A stretch of DNA of 64,000 bases from positions 18,180,046-18,244,045 of the forward strand of contig OY365815.1 in NCBI GenBank assembly GCA_959347315.1, written 5' to 3'. The notes below the pieces were generated by a model. That model was not told where the DNA came from. It did not search any database and saw only the letters and a program-made list of their open reading frames with translations. Source of the stretch: Bimastos eiseni. Its lineage: Eukaryota; Annelida; Clitellata; Crassiclitellata; Lumbricidae. Positions 1 through 11,627 of the stretch are shown here, one piece after another. The translations under genes were made by a program, and so were the position numbers. The first letter of the stretch is position 1, and each line of letters begins with the position of its first letter.

Positions 1-789
1 ACTTGCTTCTTACGGTTTTGGTTATTCGTTCGCCGATATATACTATCAACAACGTGCACGAAATTCATTGTTCACCAAGATTAATCACATCGAACTGCAG
101 TATGTTGAAGAACACAGAAAATATGCGCTTCTTATCGGAGGAACATTGAATACCGTTAGATGTATGAAGTAACCAAGTATGCACTCAAAGAAATAAACCC
201 TAGCAAACCAAAGAAATAAACCCTATCAGCCCCTTCCGCTAGAAGGTGCTGATCCACAATGAAGACGAATTATATATTCAGTAAATAAGATTTTAATTTA
301 CGCTTTTATGGTTGCAACGTTGTTAGGCTAGTCAGTTCAGTCGGTAAGGAGTTACAATAGTTAGGGCCATAATGTGTATGCTACGTTGTCTTATGATCGT
401 GTGAACACTATTCTGGTGCATGGGAGTTCACCAAATAGCGATTTGAATGACTATGGCGATCAGTTCTCTAAAACTAATATGTGGAGTGACCAGGAAATCG
501 GAAGTTGTGAGACCTAAACATGCATTAGTATTCCTGTGGTTCTAAACAAATTAGCAGTATTTGCCCTATAGGATACACTACATGTCACCCTCGAAATTCA
601 TTTCTGACATGTCCACAAGCTAGTTAAACAAATATGGTAAGTATTTTCCAAGTTAGGTTACTGCATATAATTATGTTATGACTATACACGTGCATAAATA
701 TAGACTTTCCAGGCAGCAGATGTCCAATCCGAGATATAATACCAGTGTTTTGCCAATTTCTGCGACATATACATATATACATGATCTTC
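1..789. other. Non-coding flank, no feature recognised
   Basis: I see no open frame with a recognisable domain, no RNA polymerase III box and no simple repeat here. It is ordinary AT-rich sequence to the left of the LINE copy. Confidence 0.5.
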
Positions 790-2733
790 GCCTGAAGATC
801 AGGCTGACAGGGTGGTCTTTGTCCGCTCCATGCACCGATGCTACAGGAGGAAGGAGGGTGAATACTGGGAGAGGCAGATTTCTTCCAGTGCTGGGGACAC
901 TAGGCGACTCTGGGCCACTTTCAAGGATCTGCTTGGAAGGCCGCCGTCCGCCAGCACGCTGACAGCTCCTTTTACTGCTGAAGCCTTTGCTGACTACTAC
1001 GATTCCAAGGTCTCTTCCATCCGCCAGGACACAGCTCACGCACCGGAACCTACCTTTACCTCTACAAGCTGTCGTCTTTGTGATCTTGCCGAGGTCAATC
1101 AACAAGATCTTCGTCGCTTGATCCTTTCCTTTCCACCAAAGACGTTGGAGCTGGATCCACTTCCTCCATTCCTGATCCAGGAGTCGATTGATATCCTGCT
1201 GCCATTCCTCACTCTACTCTGCAACGCCTCTCTTCGTGAAGGAGTCCTGCCGTCTTCCCAGAAGCGCTCGACCATCACACCGATTATAAAGCAGTCGGGG
1301 CTTGACCCGTCTGTTCCGTCTAGCTATAGGCCAATAGCTATTGTTACTTTTATCTCTAAGATAATTGAAAAACTTGTTGCCAGTCAGTTATTTAGCTATT
1401 TGGATACGAACAATCTACTTCCTCCATATCGATCTGGGTTTCGTAAGGGTCACTCAATTGAGTCCCTCCTACTTCGTCTCCTCTCCGACATATATAGTGC
1501 CATGGACAGGTCCCAAGTAACTCTTCTGGCCTTATAGGATGTAAGCGCTGCATTCGATTCAGTAGATCATGATATCCTCTTGAGTCGCCTCTCCTTAACT
1601 CTTGGGATAAGAGACCTTCCACTTACCTGGATCAAGTCTTATTTCTCCTAGCGTTCTACATCTGTTGTCTTTCACTCATCTCGTTCGCCTTGGCGCCCTG
1701 CCCCTTTGGTGTCCCCCAGGGATCGGTCCTTGGACCTCTTCTGTACATTCTTTTCACTGCAGATATCGAGTCTCTACTCACATCTTGTTCTCTTGCGAGC
1801 CATTCTTACGCAGATGATGTTCAATCGTATGTGCATTGCTCATCATCCCAGGTTTCTTCTACAGTCCGAAGAATGTCTCAAGCTACAGATACCCTAACTG
1901 CCTGGATGTCATGAAATCGAATGCGACTTAATCCGCCGAAAACTCAATATATTTGGCTTGGTATCCGCCAGCAGCTGAACAAGCTCGACTTGGGCTCTCT
2001 GTCTTCTGAATTTCCTAACTTTGTATTCTCCATCTGTGTCAGGGATCTGGGGGTTGTTCTGGATCAAGAACTGTCTTTTGTGGAGCACATTTCTGCATTG
2101 ACTCGTTCCTGCTATTATTTTTTGCGCCAGTTGCGGGTTGTTTCCCGCTCTCTCTCTCCTCATCTTCTGCTACCACTTTGGTTCATGCCTTTATCGTTAA
2201 TCGATTAGATTACTGTTCCTCTCTCTTCTGTGGGCTCCCTCAGGTCCGATTGCAACCATTGGAGGGGGTTCAAAGGGCTGCAGCTCGTTTGATTGGTTGT
2301 GTTCCTAAATTTGGCCACATCTCTAAGTACATGCGGGACGTTCTTCACTGGCTTCCGGTTAGGCAGCGCATTCAATATAGAATCTCCTCTATTGTCTGGC
2401 ACTGTGTTGTGGGCAATGCGCCTGTCTATCTTAGGGATCTGTTCACCTTAACTTCGGCTTCTTCCGGTCGCCGATCTCTTCGCTCGGCCTCTAGAGGCGA
2501 CTTTGTGGTTCCACATGCTCATACCGCAACCAGGCAAAATAGAACTTTTGCAATTGTGGGTCCTCGTGTGTGGAACAACCTCCCATCTGACCTGCACTCT
2601 CTCCCGCGCGACCTGTCTGGCTCTTTCTATAAACTTCTCAAGACTTTCCTTTTTGACCGGGCCTGGGTCGGGAGCACCTCTGAATAGTTATCTTGAAGAG
2701 GCGCTATATAAATTGCATTGATTGATTGATTGA
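790..2733 (+). mobile_element. 5'-truncated, decayed CR1/L2-like LINE with reverse transcriptase
   Basis: Remnant of a non-LTR retrotransposon ORF2, the protein that reverse-transcribes element RNA at the target site. The order of RT blocks is clear: SYRPIAIVTFISKIIEKL, GFRKGHSIESLLL, DVSAAFDSVDHDILL, GVPQGSVLGPLLYILF, then the catalytic YADD box at about 1815, NPPKTQYIWLG, NRLDYCSSLFCGLP, YMRDVLHWLPVRQRIQYR and GPRVWNNLPSDL. The apurinic endonuclease that normally precedes the RT is missing, so the copy is 5'-truncated. In-frame stops near 1535, 1648 and 1912 and frame changes near 1700 and 2165 make it dead. The 3' end reads GAGGCGCTATATAAATTG followed by four ATTG units, a microsatellite tail typical of this group. 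The assignment to the Jockey/CR1/L2 group rests on motif spacing and C-terminal sequence; the exact clade is not resolved. Confidence 0.92.
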
Positions 2734-4060
2734 AGTTGTTAGTTGCTTCCATGACAGCTGCTGATCATCAATAAATACCTTTAGAAATTTAGCTGATGAC
2801 GCTCTATTTATATATTGGTTATCAATATTTATTGAAATCAGCAAACAAGAGGGGCTATTTGAAGTGCATTTGCAATCGATCTTTTAATTTTGCGTGGTCA
2901 TCTCAATATTCATCTAATCAGAGATGAGGTTCTTTAGATAGTTCGTAAATAATGCTTCAGAAGGACCTATGTTAGAGTCCAAGCTTTTTTCAATACTTGT
3001 TATGACTAATCAAACGTGTTATCTATTAAAAAAACTGTTCTTGCATATCACATTGCCAGTGGCATACTTGTCTGGTGAACATACATGCAAAGTCGATCCT
3101 CTACATTAGAGTTTATACTATACGTCAGGTTTCACATGGATTGAACTGACATTCTCCTGTCTTCGTAAAATAATATATCGTTTTTAGCTGCGTTTCTAAC
3201 CTTTAATAATATTTCTATACGTGATAAGTACGCTTTCATTTCCCAGCGTGGGTGCTCTGATATATCATTTTGTCAAGTCGATATTTCTTTCCGCACGATT
3301 TCAACAAAGCAGCAACTTTCCTTTTTCTATTCCATAATTATAGCCAAGTCCCAGGAAAGCTTGTTCATAAAAATCTGCTTATGATATTGGTCTCCAAAAA
3401 TTGAGTAAGCAAGGTCAGAGTCCCTGTTATTGAAAGCTAAATACACATAAGACCAGTAAGATATTACTTAACTTGAAATGCAATACATCATTGATACGTC
3501 TTTTTTATAATAATCGCAAGGTCTAGGGTGATTCGTGTAAGTTCCACAATACCCGGAACACATTGACATGAGTAGTGTGTATTATAGAACGCCAGAGTAA
3601 TAGTATATGTCGTCCTATCTCAAAATCACCTGTCAGAAATACACCAGTTCTAATGCGAAATAGTTTTGCCAACAAGTTATCAAATGGCTGATTAGAGGTT
3701 GTAGGTGAGGAGCTATATAAATGACGCTAGCCACACAGTCTCTGCCATATGTCATTTAATTTTAACAAATTGACTTTCAAATTCACTTATGTCTTCATTG
3801 TCCGCAATACATGTAGCCTACTAAATTCGCAGTCATTCTTAATCAATAAGCCGTACCCACCACCACATCCTTTGATATTGCCTTATGTACAAAAGTAAAT
3901 CCAGGAATACCTTGGTTATCCTTGCGATAGTAAAGTTGTAATGTCGCTAACTTATTAGATACACTCATGCAATTTATTCTGTAGGCCCACTTTGCTTCTA
4001 AAGAGTTCTCATGCAAGCACCTCCACCAGGCAGAGCTGTGCCTTCTCAGTGTTAGGTTGA
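2734..4060. other. AT-rich non-coding stretch
   Basis: No gene, tandem repeat or recognised transposon was found between the two LINE pieces. Short open frames have no recognisable content. Confidence 0.45.
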
Positions 4061-4216
4061 GTGATTTGGAATGGCCTCACTTCGACGCTTCGATTCCTTC
4101 CTAGAACCCAGTCTCAAGCATTCCTCTCTCATCTTAAGACTACTTTATTTGGCAGCGCTGAGGTTGGATTGGGAGCGCCTCTGAGTAGGCTTAGTCACCT
4201 AGAAGAGGCGCTTTAC
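4061..4216 (+). mobile_element. LINE 3'-end fragment, same family as 0.8-2.7 kb
   Basis: The frame reads WNGLTSTLRFLPRTQSQ, then LKTTLFGSAEVGLGAPLS and LEEALY. These are the C-terminal landmarks of the LINE at 790-2733 (VWNNLPSDLHSLPRD and LKTFLFDRA). The nucleotide end is GAAGAGGCGCTTTACA. Only the last 150 bp or so survive, as expected of extreme 5' truncation during target-primed reverse transcription. Confidence 0.82.
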
Positions 4217-4290
4217 ACAGAAAAATGCGTGATCAGAACATTTATAATTCACTCGAATCTTATCAACTCAAAAATTATATTTATATTAAC

Positions 4291-4465
4291 ACTCAGTGTG
4301 TGCTGAGCGCGCGGGTTCGAGCCTCGTCCGGGGCGTCACTGTGCATATGGACCTTGAGCAAGTCCTTCACGCACAATTGCTCTGCAGTACAACTGCAATT
4401 GCGCCGTCGAGGCGTGTGCACTTCAGAGCAAAAGATGTTGGAAGAAGGGCGGTATCAAATTCAAG
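4291..4465 (+). mobile_element. tRNA-derived SINE, 5'-truncated copy
   Basis: Matches the fuller copy at 20076-20318 from the B box (GGTTCGAGCC at 4314) through GACCTTGAGCAAGTCCTTCA, TGCTCTGCAGTACAACTGCA, GCGCCGTCGAGGCGTGTGCA and GGAAGAAGGGCGGTATCAAA. The A-box half of the tRNA head is missing. Confidence 0.85.
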
Positions 4466-5854
4466 GAATTTACATACACATTGTTTTATGTTATTTTAGA
4501 AAAAATCATTTTTTCGAGATAAACGTATGAGCAGATGGAGACAAGGCAGTTATTTAGGTCTTACTCAGAGGTAAATGCCGGAGGATTTCGGTTAAGTGTT
4601 AGGTTAGCGAAGTCACGGTGTGTGCTCAGAGTATTATTATAGATCGTTCTTGGTTGTCATAATTCATTAATCCGAGTTCTTTGGTACCATCTAGTTTGGA
4701 ACCATTCGCGCAAAAGTCGAGTTCACGTGATACTCCTATTTCCGCTTATTCCAACCCCAGATTTAATTTTGTGTTACGTTTAGGTTTTCTTGGATGCTTT
4801 CGTAATTATTAGTTTCGATTGATTTAGTTGCAGTTATCTTTTTCGCTCGGTTTTGCGAGTTTCAGTTCTGACTTCGTTATCGTTTTTTTCTTTAGTTTTC
4901 GTATTCGGATTTAATTTGGCTAACTTTGAGTTTGTCAGCGAATGTTTTCGTTTTTTTTTCGTTAACGAAAACAACACTAGAAATTAATTAATCCTCAATC
5001 ATCGTTATTTTCAATACATCCTGCTAATTAGCATTTAATAATAGGTAGGTATTATTATAATACGCTTTTCACCCTGAGCACTGTTTCTATGCAAGGACAT
5101 TGCCTTAAAAAGTTCCGTTGAGTCTATTGACAGTGGCAAGCGATGCACCCATGCAGCCACGATTCATTACGAGGTACGATAGATTGCGCCATATGCTCAT
5201 TCAGGAATCTTATACATCTGCAGATACACGTGGACTTCTTTATATCGTTAATGTACCGAAAATGAGGATGTACATTGGGCTGCTGCTATATAACGTTGGT
5301 ACCGTTTGTGGTCATTACTATTCGATAGACGTTCATGTCGAGACCGTCTGCTTTCGGCTGTTGCTTCGATCATTCCCTGAACGCATCGTCAAGCAACCGA
5401 ATCAAGAATCGATCGCAGGAAAAGCGCCCAATTACAGCCCAATGACCTACGCAGCTGTAAAAATTGAACTAGCTCTTGATTCAATAGAAAACCGCAACAG
5501 ACTAACTCGTTTTCCATCACCCACGGGGACAATATGAATAGCCATTTTGACTGACTCATTACATATGCATAACTAATATGCTAGCCTATTGACTAATTAG
5601 TCGCGTTTGACGACATCACACATGTGGCTAAATATAGCCATTAATGATTTATTTATTCTCAGTCACTCTTTTGTATTGGCGTCGTCTTTCATTTTGCAAA
5701 GAATGAAAAAAATGATTAAATGAATTTCTTCATGCAAATCACAATGGAAATGAACCGTCGCTAGTATGCACCATCTGCGTGTAATTCAATCTGTCTATGT
5801 TGCATCAGTTTGCTAGTTTGTCATTTATGAACAAGATTCCAGTTTCCATGTGAC
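4466..5854. other. Non-coding; T-rich TTCGTT stretch and one unrecognised ORF
   Basis: Between about 4790 and 4975 the plus strand is a degenerate T-rich tract rich in TTTCG/TTCGTT. It ends in the small palindrome TTTCGTTAACGAAAA. A 139-codon frame at 5118-5537 has no recognisable domain, no signal peptide and no flanking splice context that I would trust, so I do not call it a gene. Confidence 0.4.
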
Positions 5855-5995
5855 ACTCAATATGTCTGTGTTTCTGTCTGTGTGTCTGTCTATGTGTCTG
5901 TCTGTGTGTCTGTCTGTGTGTTTGTCTGTGTTTCTGTCTGTGTGTCTGTCTGTGTGTCTGTCTGTGTGTCTCTCTGTCAATTAGACAGAAACAGG
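5855..5995 (+). repeat. TGTC/TGTG-type microsatellite
   Basis: Imperfect tandem TGTCTGTGTGTC-like units, with occasional TTTC variants. Confidence 0.9.
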
Positions 5996-6445
5996 TGTCT
6001 GTCAGTCTCTCTTAAAGTTTTTGTTTGTTTCAGTAACTGTTAGTCTGTGTCCTACTTTCTCATGCCCTCTGTCTGTGTGAAGTCATTCTGCTGGCTGCAG
6101 CCCATGTACGCAACGAGAATGAGACATAAACTGGAGACAGAGAAGCGAAGAGTCGTCGAGGGAGAGACAGCGCCACAGCGAAACATCGATGGGGAGAGAC
6201 GGAAGCAGAGAGATAGAGAGGTGCATTGGAAAATGTCTCAATCCAGCAGCTGTCACCAGTTTTCCCATAAGGCTAGCGGGCAGTCGTCCGTCCGTTGTTC
6301 TCAGTCGCCCTTCATCGTCGTTTGGACGACGACGAGAGGCGGACGAACAGCACAGACCACACGGCAGAGTCCACTACCCACCGACGACGACGGCCAATGT
6401 ACCAACGGTGACCGTCGAACGAATGCTGATGGCCGATGGTAAGGG

Positions 6446-7370
6446 AGGAGCATGAGGAGGAGCAGGCGAAGAAGAGGAAGAAGGAGGAAGAGGAGAGGAT
6501 AGAGGGGAAGGAAGGAAATTGAAGAGAAGAAGGTGGCGAAAGAACAGGAGGAGAAAAGAAAAAGGAAGAGAAGAAGAAGGAGGAGGAGAGAAGGATGAGG
6601 AGAAGAAAATGAGGAGAATGAGGAGCACTGCAGAAGGAAGATGAGAAGGAAGAGAAGGAGGAGGAGAAAGTGGAAAGAGAAGAAGGACTAGAAGGAATAG
6701 GAGGTGGACAAGAAATAGGAGGAGGAGAAAGAGAGGCGAATGAAGAGCAGAGGTGATGGAAAAAGGGATGGGCAGAAGAAGAAGAAGAAAGTGAAGGAGT
6801 AGGAGAAGAAATAAGAAAGAAGGTGGAGAAAAAGAAGGAGGTCGAGAGGAAAAATAGGATGACAACAAGGAGGAGATGGAGGAGGAGATAGGGTTAGGGA
6901 GGGAGAAGATGGAGAATGAAGATGAGGAGGAGAAGGACGGGAAGAAGGATGCGGAGGAGAAGGAGGAGGCATAGGGGAGGAGGATGGTCGTGGTCTCTTC
7001 CCCTTCAATTCGCAATTGGGAGCCGTGACGAAAGCTGTCACTAGGTTAATTACTCAGGGGAGCGAGAACGACAGAAGGAGGAGGAAGAGGTAAAGGAGGA
7101 GGGGCTGGTGGTGGAGGATTAGGTAAAATTTAGGAATGTAACGAGAGAGAGGAAGAGGCGGAGGAAGAAGAGGAACCGAGGTAGGACGAGGTAGGAATGG
7201 GAGGAGAAGAAGATGCAGGAACTGAATTAGGTGCAGTGCACAGAAGAGCAAAAGGAGAAGGACAGGACAGGAATGAGCAGAGGAAGAGTCGATGGATGAA
7301 AGAGAAGGAGAAAGAAAAGGAAACTTAGGCGGACAAATAGAGGCAGAGGCAGAGGCAGAGGCAATGAACA
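6446..7370 (+). repeat. Long degenerate polypurine tract (GGA/GAA-rich)
   Basis: More than 900 bp whose plus strand is almost entirely A and G, made of irregular GAGGAG, AGAAGG and GGAAGA units. A short mixed-sequence island lies near 6985-7060. Reading frames opposite this tract are low-complexity serine/leucine/proline artefacts. Confidence 0.9.
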
Positions 7371-7436
7371 TCGACGTATAGAGGCAGTCGCTTAGAACGT
7401 AGCTAATTTAGCGAGCGCAAAAGTTCAACCAAGGCC

Positions 7437-7575
7437 GCAGCCATCTCCTCATTATCTTCCTCCTCTCCCTCCTCTTCCTCCTCTTCCCGTTCCTTCTTCC
7501 CCCTCCTCTTCGTCTTCCTTCTCCTCTTCATCTTCCTCTTCCTCGTCTTCTTCCTCCTTCTCATCCTACTCCTTC
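7437..7575 (+). repeat. Polypyrimidine tract, opposite polarity to the preceding one
   Basis: CTCCTCTTCC-type units on the plus strand, so the purines lie on the minus strand. It directly follows the polypurine tract with opposite strand bias, giving a loose inverted arrangement. Confidence 0.88.
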
Positions 7576-7820
7576 TTCTGATTAAGTCGCTGACGTCCGC
7601 CAGTCCATCATCAGCTTCGTCGTCCATATTTTCGAAGCGAGCAGAGGGTGCCACAGCCTAATCTGGTCTAGAACTCTGCTGGGGTTAAACGAGGACCAAC
7701 ACAATCAGACAAAGACCATCCGTCGACCCCCACCCCACTTCCAACCCCACACATACACACACGCATCCACGCAGGACCAGAAACGCAGGGTAAATGAACG
7801 AATGGACAGATGGATGGACG

Positions 7821-7960
7821 GATGTATGAATGAATGAATGAATGAATGGATGGATGGATGGATGGATGGATGGATGGATGGATGGATGGATGGATGGATG
7901 GATGGATAGATGGATCGTTGGATCGATGAATAGATGGATGGATGGATGGATGGATGGACG
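7821..7960 (+). repeat. (ATGG)n / (AATG)n tetranucleotide microsatellite
   Basis: About five AATG units run into roughly twenty-five ATGG units, with a few substitutions near 7905-7935. It explains the IHPS/MDGW repeat peptides in overlapping frames. Confidence 0.95.
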
Positions 7961-8617
7961 TCCAGCTGAAGGAAATCGACTGTACTCTAACATATCCTTT
8001 GGCCTGACTTACTATGACTGGGATGAGTTGCAAGTCATGAGAAAAGGAAGTGGCCCATGGAGCTGATCGCAGAAGGTGTCTCTGACCGATGTAAAGCACT
8101 CACTGAACTCTGAGTCATCGTCCTCGTTGCCTGGAAGTCTTCGACTGATTTCAAACTACGTCAATCATTCATTCTAGATGAATGACCTATAAAAGAATCT
8201 CTTTCTTAAGTAGGACATTCACTCGATTTGTCTCGATTCAGAGTTTAGCGGCATCTTCTTAAGAGAAGTCGTTCATGTAAACCAGAAATTATGTTGAACA
8301 AGTTTCACCTCTCGCATGGTATAAAAAAGTTCGTCAAAACTCAGTTTCTGATTGTTCAATGCTGCGCCAGAAAGATTCTCTGAAACTTTTTGCAGTCAAA
8401 AATATGGGAAACGAAGAAAATAGATTGATGCAAAAATGACTACAAGAAAAAGGAAATCAAACGCGAATTTGATAAAAAACAAATAACTTACAGACTGTAA
8501 AGCAGATAGACAGACACTATGGCAGAATTGACAGACAGCAAGGCAGATGACAGACAAGCGTAGAGGCCGACAGACATGTAGGTAGGTAAGTAGACCGGAT
8601 GTAGGCACCTGCCTGTC

Positions 8618-8967
8618 TCAGAGTCTGACTGCGGCGTAGTAGGAGATAAGTCCGACGGCGAGTAGCATGATGATAAGGCAGGCGATGACGATGAGCACCA
8701 GTTGAACCGGAAGTGCCAGGTAGCTCCTCGTCGTCGTCGTCAGCGTCGTCTTCGAAGTTCGTTCGAAGGGATTGCTGTTCTCGAAGATCTGGAATCCTTC
8801 CTTGACGCTCTTGCGCAGAACGGCCGGCGACGGTGGCGACGGGGGCACGTGACCGTCCACGTGACCACCGACGTGAAGTTTCGTGGTTGGGCTGAGGCGG
8901 GTGCTGTAGGGCCGCTTAGGGTCGGGACAGACCCAGTCGTCGACCAGCTTCACACCCGTTCGATTGG
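8618..8967 (-). CDS. Terminal exon of a putative type I membrane protein
   Basis: The last of three linked minus-strand exons. The acceptor CTTCATTGCTGCAG lies just above 8967. Reading in phase 1 gives about 116 residues to a stop at 8620-8618. The segment starts NRTGVKLVDDWVCPDP, passes through a low-complexity Pro/Ser/Thr stalk (PPSPPSPAVL, TTLTTTTRS), then a single hydrophobic helix of about 24 residues (LVLIVIACLIIMLLAVGLIS). It ends with the short cytoplasmic tail YYAAVRL. This is the layout of a cell-surface protein anchored by one C-terminal helix, with the bulk outside the cell in the upstream exons. NRT is a possible N-glycosylation site. The phase-1 acceptor matches the phase-1 donors of both upstream exons. 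No clear AATAAA was seen just downstream. I do not recognise the family, and the linkage is inferred from phase, strand and order. Confidence 0.6.
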
Positions 8968-8980
8968 CTGCAGCAATGAA

Positions 8981-9014
8981 GACAACACTACTTCTGGAGG
9001 CGCTATATAAATCT
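8981..9014 (+). repeat. LINE 3'-tail fragment
   Basis: ACTTCTGGAGGCGCTATATAAATCTT is the terminal box seen at the ends of the LINE copies at 2.7, 30.8 and 56.8 kb. It sits just upstream (minus-strand sense) of the last exon's acceptor, inside the putative intron. Confidence 0.6.
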
Positions 9015-9104
9015 TAAGATACGATACGATGTAATGAGATCATATTATATTAGACTCGATCCAATCAGAAGATATCCGCTGAATTGGCCAAAATAGATTG
9101 GATC

Positions 9105-9180
9105 AGGTGGTCGTCGATAGCGCAGTGGTCAGCTGGACTGTCACTTGAGAGGCCGCAGGTTCAAATCAACCAGCCAACTC
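9105..9180 (+). mobile_element. tRNA-like SINE head, distinct from the main family
   Basis: A perfect A box (TAGCGCAGTGG, about 9120) and B box (GGTTCAAATC, about 9158) lie at tRNA spacing. The acceptor and T stems do not pair, so it is not a functional tRNA. The downstream body lacks the GACCTTGAGCAAGTCC block of the other SINE family. Most likely the promoter head of a different or truncated SINE. Confidence 0.6.
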
Positions 9181-9232
9181 AGTTATGGTGAGTGTTTACT
9201 GGATGTACAGTGTCAGTGGGAAGCTTCGACGG

Positions 9233-9233
<1 letters not shown>

Positions 9234-9271
<38 letters not shown>
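9234..9271 (+). repeat. (GA)n microsatellite
   Basis: About 18 perfect GA units. Confidence 0.95.
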
Positions 9272-9275
<4 letters not shown>

Positions 9276-9354
9276 GCCAACCGCCGCCATACGCCGAAGA
9301 TAAGAAAATGAAGTCGCAAACACTTCATAGCGATGGCTGCCTCATGGAACTGCT

Positions 9355-9482
9355 CTTCTTCTTCCTCTTTCTAATCCACTCTCTCTTCCTCTCACTTTTC
9401 CAGTCCCTCTTCTTCCTCCTCCTCCTTCTCCTACACTTACTCCTCGTCCTCAAATTTTTCCTCTACTTCTTCCTCTTCTTCA
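9355..9482 (+). repeat. Polypyrimidine tract
   Basis: CTTCTTCCTC-type low-complexity sequence, with almost no purines on the plus strand. Confidence 0.85.
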
Positions 9483-9518
9483 GGATTAGATTTGACTAAA
9501 CGCATATGTGATTAATTA

Positions 9519-9758
9519 TACAATACAATACAACTGTTATTTGATATCGCCCCCCCCCCTCTACAGTTTAGTTCAGAAGTGCACACACGTCTCGGCGGCC
9601 CAGCGGCCGTCGTAATGCAGAGCAATTGTGTGCGAAGGACTTGCTCATGTCCCTACACACTGACTGACGCCTAGGACGAGGTTCGAACCCGCACACTTAG
9701 CACACAGTGAGTCTTACGGGCCGACCAATCGCTTTAACCAATCGGCCACCGCGCCACA
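9519..9758 (-). mobile_element. tRNA-derived SINE, near full length
   Basis: On the minus strand: A-box region TGGCCGATTGGTTAAAGCG, B box GGTTCGAACC, then GGGACATGAGCAAGTCCTTC, a diverged middle, GTGTGCACTTCTGAACT, a G-run and GATATCAAA. It ends in a tail of three TGTAT-like units (ACAATACAATACAAC on the plus strand). Same family as 20076-20318. It lies inside the intron between the last two exons of the putative membrane protein gene, on the same strand. Confidence 0.88.
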
Positions 9759-9823
9759 TTATTATATCAGATTATCCGATTTGAGCAGATAAGATTTAGA
9801 TTGAGATGTAGATGCTATGATAC

Positions 9824-10327
9824 CAATATGAGACGACGGACTGATGACAGCAGCGAAGGAATACTGTCGACAGGCCTGCTCTCCTCTGGGCGCCCGTCGA
9901 AACGTCACCGTCCGTCCCACTTCGACCGTCACCGGTCTCTCAGCGTATTTATGGATCTGGTCGAGGTAGGCGCACGGTACAGAAGACCAAGGCAGGGGGT
10001 TGTAGTGCGGGTGGTAGAACCCCAGCACGTCGCCCTTTTCGACGGGGAGGTATTCGTCGGGGTCAAGGGTCAGCTCGTGAAAGCGCAATTCCTTCGGCTG
10101 GTAGGCCGTCTGGCCCACGAGGGTGTAGGTATCGTCAGCGTCAAGGGAGGGGCGCCAGATCTGAAGAAAGACATCGTACTCGATCGAGAGGATCTTGACG
10201 AAGAATTGCCAACCGACGACCAGGCCAGAACTGAGCGACGTCTGGATCGGATTAGGAATGACGATTTGATCGGTCGATGGATCGCGATTCGGACGAAGTT
10301 TCGCCTCATCGCCAAACATTCGAGAAC
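9824..10327 (-). CDS. Penultimate known exon of the putative membrane protein (extracellular module)
   Basis: Acceptor CAACATTTCAG and donor ATTG|GTATCA bound an exon of exactly 504 bp (168 codons). It is phase 1 at both ends, so it can be inserted or skipped without a frame change. The residues look like a compact extracellular beta-sandwich: VVGWQFFVKILSIEYDVFLQ, then IWRPSLDADDTYTLVGQ, then LPVEKGDVLGFYHP and LPWSSVPCAY. Two cysteines are present (VPCAY and EQACRQY), consistent with one disulphide. The order aromatic-rich strand, IWRP, LVG, VEKGDVLGF recalls unannotated modules I associate with large invertebrate surface proteins; that is a recollection and not a database match. A plus-strand 176-codon frame over the same bases is a shadow. 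The donor is weak (GTATCA), which lowers confidence in the exact end. Confidence 0.62.
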
Positions 10328-11627
10328 CTGAAATGTTGCGTTAACACAGATGTTAAGTAAATCTCAGAAATATTGATGCGTCACAGAATGGCTGGTGCGA
10401 AGACTAACGAAACGCCCTTTGGAAATATCAGTTTAATGTATGTTAATAACACACAATCGACACATAAGAATCTACCCAATCATATGCACATCGATACTTT
10501 CTTAGGCATTGCGTCGTCCTTCTCATACAATCTTGCATTATAAGACAGCTCTACCTCCCACTTGAGACAGAATTTCATTTACAACTGTCTCGAAGCGCAC
10601 ATTGAAACCGGTCAACAGGGAACGTTTGCAGCCATAGACAGACTTTAAGATATGAGTTTCAGTATAGAGTGAGTTTTGGTTTTAAGAGAATCTGGAACAG
10701 TGAGCGATTGACCACTCCAGATAGTTGGACAATTGCCAATCTCGACACCAACAGTACTGTGTAGGAGCGTTGGTCAAAGAGAGGGCGTGTAAACGAGAAG
10801 CAACAGTCCTTCCATAAGATTCTGATCGAGGAAAGGCCATTTCTGCAGTATGAACCGTTCTTTTGCAAGAGTCGTCCGGTGATAAAACTCGTCGTTTCGA
10901 TACATACAGCTCAAGAAAAAGACTTCAACCTATCCTTAGCTCTGCGCATATTATCAAACCGCTAGGATAGGATTTATTGAACTATGTTCTGTCTTAATAT
11001 TTTTAAGGTTCTTAGAATCGGTAGCGAGGTGGCGGAGTTGGCAGTCGATGATGGCATAGGCTGATCTGGACTGTTTTGCATTTAGAGTCAAACGCAGAGC
11101 CATTTTTGACTCTTCTGTCCTGCGATTTAGACGCATTGTTCCCTGCGAAATCTAGGAGAGTTATCAGGTTCTATAGTAAAGACCCAAAAGGCAGCGAATG
11201 AAGCAGACATGTTTGTATACAAATGCGTATCAACCACCTAAGGGATCAGACAGAGAAGTCTTTGGTGTGGAAACAAATCAGGCAACAAAATAAGAGCAAT
11301 TCCCAGGCTACGGTCAACGAGAGCATCCATTCAGACTAAGACACATGGACAGCAGGGACAAAGAAACCAACAGACAAACGTAGAGAGACATATGCACAGG
11401 GATTTGATGGGAATGCCGCTGAAGCCAAGTGCAATTGTGGTTTGAAAATTTATTTCCGATGGTTATTTTTCTTATACGAGTCGCCGACGAGGAGTAAAGG
11501 AAAAATGCAGAGAAAGAGTAAATCGCAGAGGGGGATAGAGAGAAAGGCAAAGATAGCGAAGACAGGATAAAGGACAGGATGACAATAGGAAGGAAGCATT
11601 GATATGAAGAGATGGATCAGGACAATA
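10328..11627. other. Putative intron, no further exon recognised
   Basis: Lies between the exons ending at 10327 and 14060. Small open frames at about 10659-10868 and 10954-11136 (minus) lack matching phase-1 splice sites, so I do not call them. A missed exon is possible. Confidence 0.4.

Noticed and set aside
5118..5537. 139-codon plus-strand frame as a gene
   Set aside because: No domain, no homology that I recognise, and a length compatible with chance in this base composition.
9105..9180. Functional tRNA gene
   Set aside because: A and B boxes are perfect, but the acceptor and T stems do not pair. It is better explained as a SINE head.
9801..10331. 176-codon plus-strand frame opposite an exon
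   Set aside because: Shadow of the minus exon 9824-10327, which has matching splice sites, a 3n length and a sensible domain-like sequence.
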